Assembly (NCBI GenBank): GCA_002786915.1
Contig: PCUV01000049.1
Location: 124,001 to 188,000 of the forward strand
Direction: 5' to 3'
DNA length: 64,000 bases
From: Comamonadaceae bacterium CG12_big_fil_rev_8_21_14_0_65_59_15
Lineage (GTDB): Bacteria > Pseudomonadota > Gammaproteobacteria > Burkholderiales > Burkholderiaceae_C
The notes beneath the pieces were generated by a model, which was not told the origin of the DNA, searched no databases, and worked only from the letters and a program-made list of their open reading frames with translations. The translations under genes and the position numbers were made by a program. Below are positions 63,827 through 64,000 of this stretch, in pieces (positions within the stretch are counted from its first letter, which is position 1; every line of letters starts with the position of its first letter).

Positions 63827-64000
63827 TCAGGCCTGAAAAAACTGCATTTCTATCCCCGCGAGCTTGATTCGGTCGCCTGACTTCAAAACACAGGGGCTTT
63901 CGCCAATACTTTCATCATTGATCAACATGCGCTCCGTCCCCTCGACATGATGCACAAAATAACTGCTACGGCGCTGCGTGATGACTGCAACCGACACACC
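63827..64000 (-). CDS. FHA-domain protein, C-terminal end (rest beyond the window)
   Basis: The last 57 codons read in frame from the right edge to TGA at 63827: YFVHHVEGTERMLINDESIG, ESPCVLKSGDRIKLAGIEMQ, FFQA. This is the second half of an FHA fold (LINDxxI ... L.(D/S)GDRIxLAGxExxF). FHA domains bind phosphothreonine; together with the GAF-ATPase gene downstream it suggests a phosphorylation-controlled secretion or pilus locus. Confidence 0.75.
   Translation of the reverse strand, partial: GVSVAVITQRRSSYFVHHVEGTERMLINDESIGESPCVLKSGDRIKLAGIEMQFFQA

Overview
The window is a 64 kb GC-rich stretch of a betaproteobacterial chromosome, most likely family Comamonadaceae (Rhodoferax/Polaromonas/Acidovorax-like). 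The basis is gene order and gene content: prs-rplY-pth, a complete mraZ-to-lpxC division and cell-wall (dcw) cluster with a fused murE-murF, a DksA with a single zinc-site cysteine next to a COG0523 GTPase, and dapF-DUF484-xerC. The genus is inferred; no 16S gene is present.

Layout. 1-2.4 kb (+): 3' end of prs, rplY, pth and a small secreted protein. 2.4-7.3 kb (-): ferredoxin, UspA, coaD, rsmD and a pair of M16 peptidases. 7.4-14.0 kb (+): ftsY, a diguanylate cyclase, a 3' remnant of pilB, pilC, pilD, coaE, zapD, yacG and ybeY. 14.0-32.7 kb (-): an unlisted 58-aa membrane protein, then the dcw cluster read from mraZ down to lpxC, with most genes overlapping or nearly abutting. 32.7-39.0 kb: an accessory island between mraZ and hslU. 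It holds one intact toxin-antitoxin pair, a second pair whose toxin is broken, a third antitoxin fragment, and a Crp/Fnr regulator divergent from a DUF4395 / Cys-less thioredoxin-like / ABC-2 transporter operon whose permease is frameshifted. 39.0-45.1 kb (-): hslUV, a STAS-domain protein, dksA and a COG0523 GTPase. 45.3-55.4 kb: a CoA-transferase, rlmI, xerC-DUF484-dapF, a NUDIX-MBL fusion, a pseudouridine-synthase-like protein without its catalytic Asp, NhaR, and an IscR-like regulator without cysteines. 55.4-64 kb: rnpB, membrane and FAD proteins, a BrnTA toxin-antitoxin pair, a LysE exporter, a glutamine-synthetase-like ligase, a GAF-PilB/GspE ATPase and the end of an FHA protein.

Small-scale structure. 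Two families of short palindromic repeats are scattered through the window. One (nine candidate copies) has six copies lying in frame inside genes, including one that appears to encode most of a signal peptide. The other is an intergenic doublet beside two unrelated genes. mraZ is preceded by four GTG boxes at an exact 10-bp period, the expected MraZ operator. The divergent Crp/DUF4395 promoter carries two TGAT-N4-ATCA dyads.

The best candidate for an undescribed system is the Crp/Fnr - DUF4395 - thioredoxin-like - ABC-2 island at 35.1-38.8 kb. The most unusual sequence-level observation is the in-gene palindromic element family. No CRISPR array, rRNA, tRNA, intact transposase or prophage was seen.
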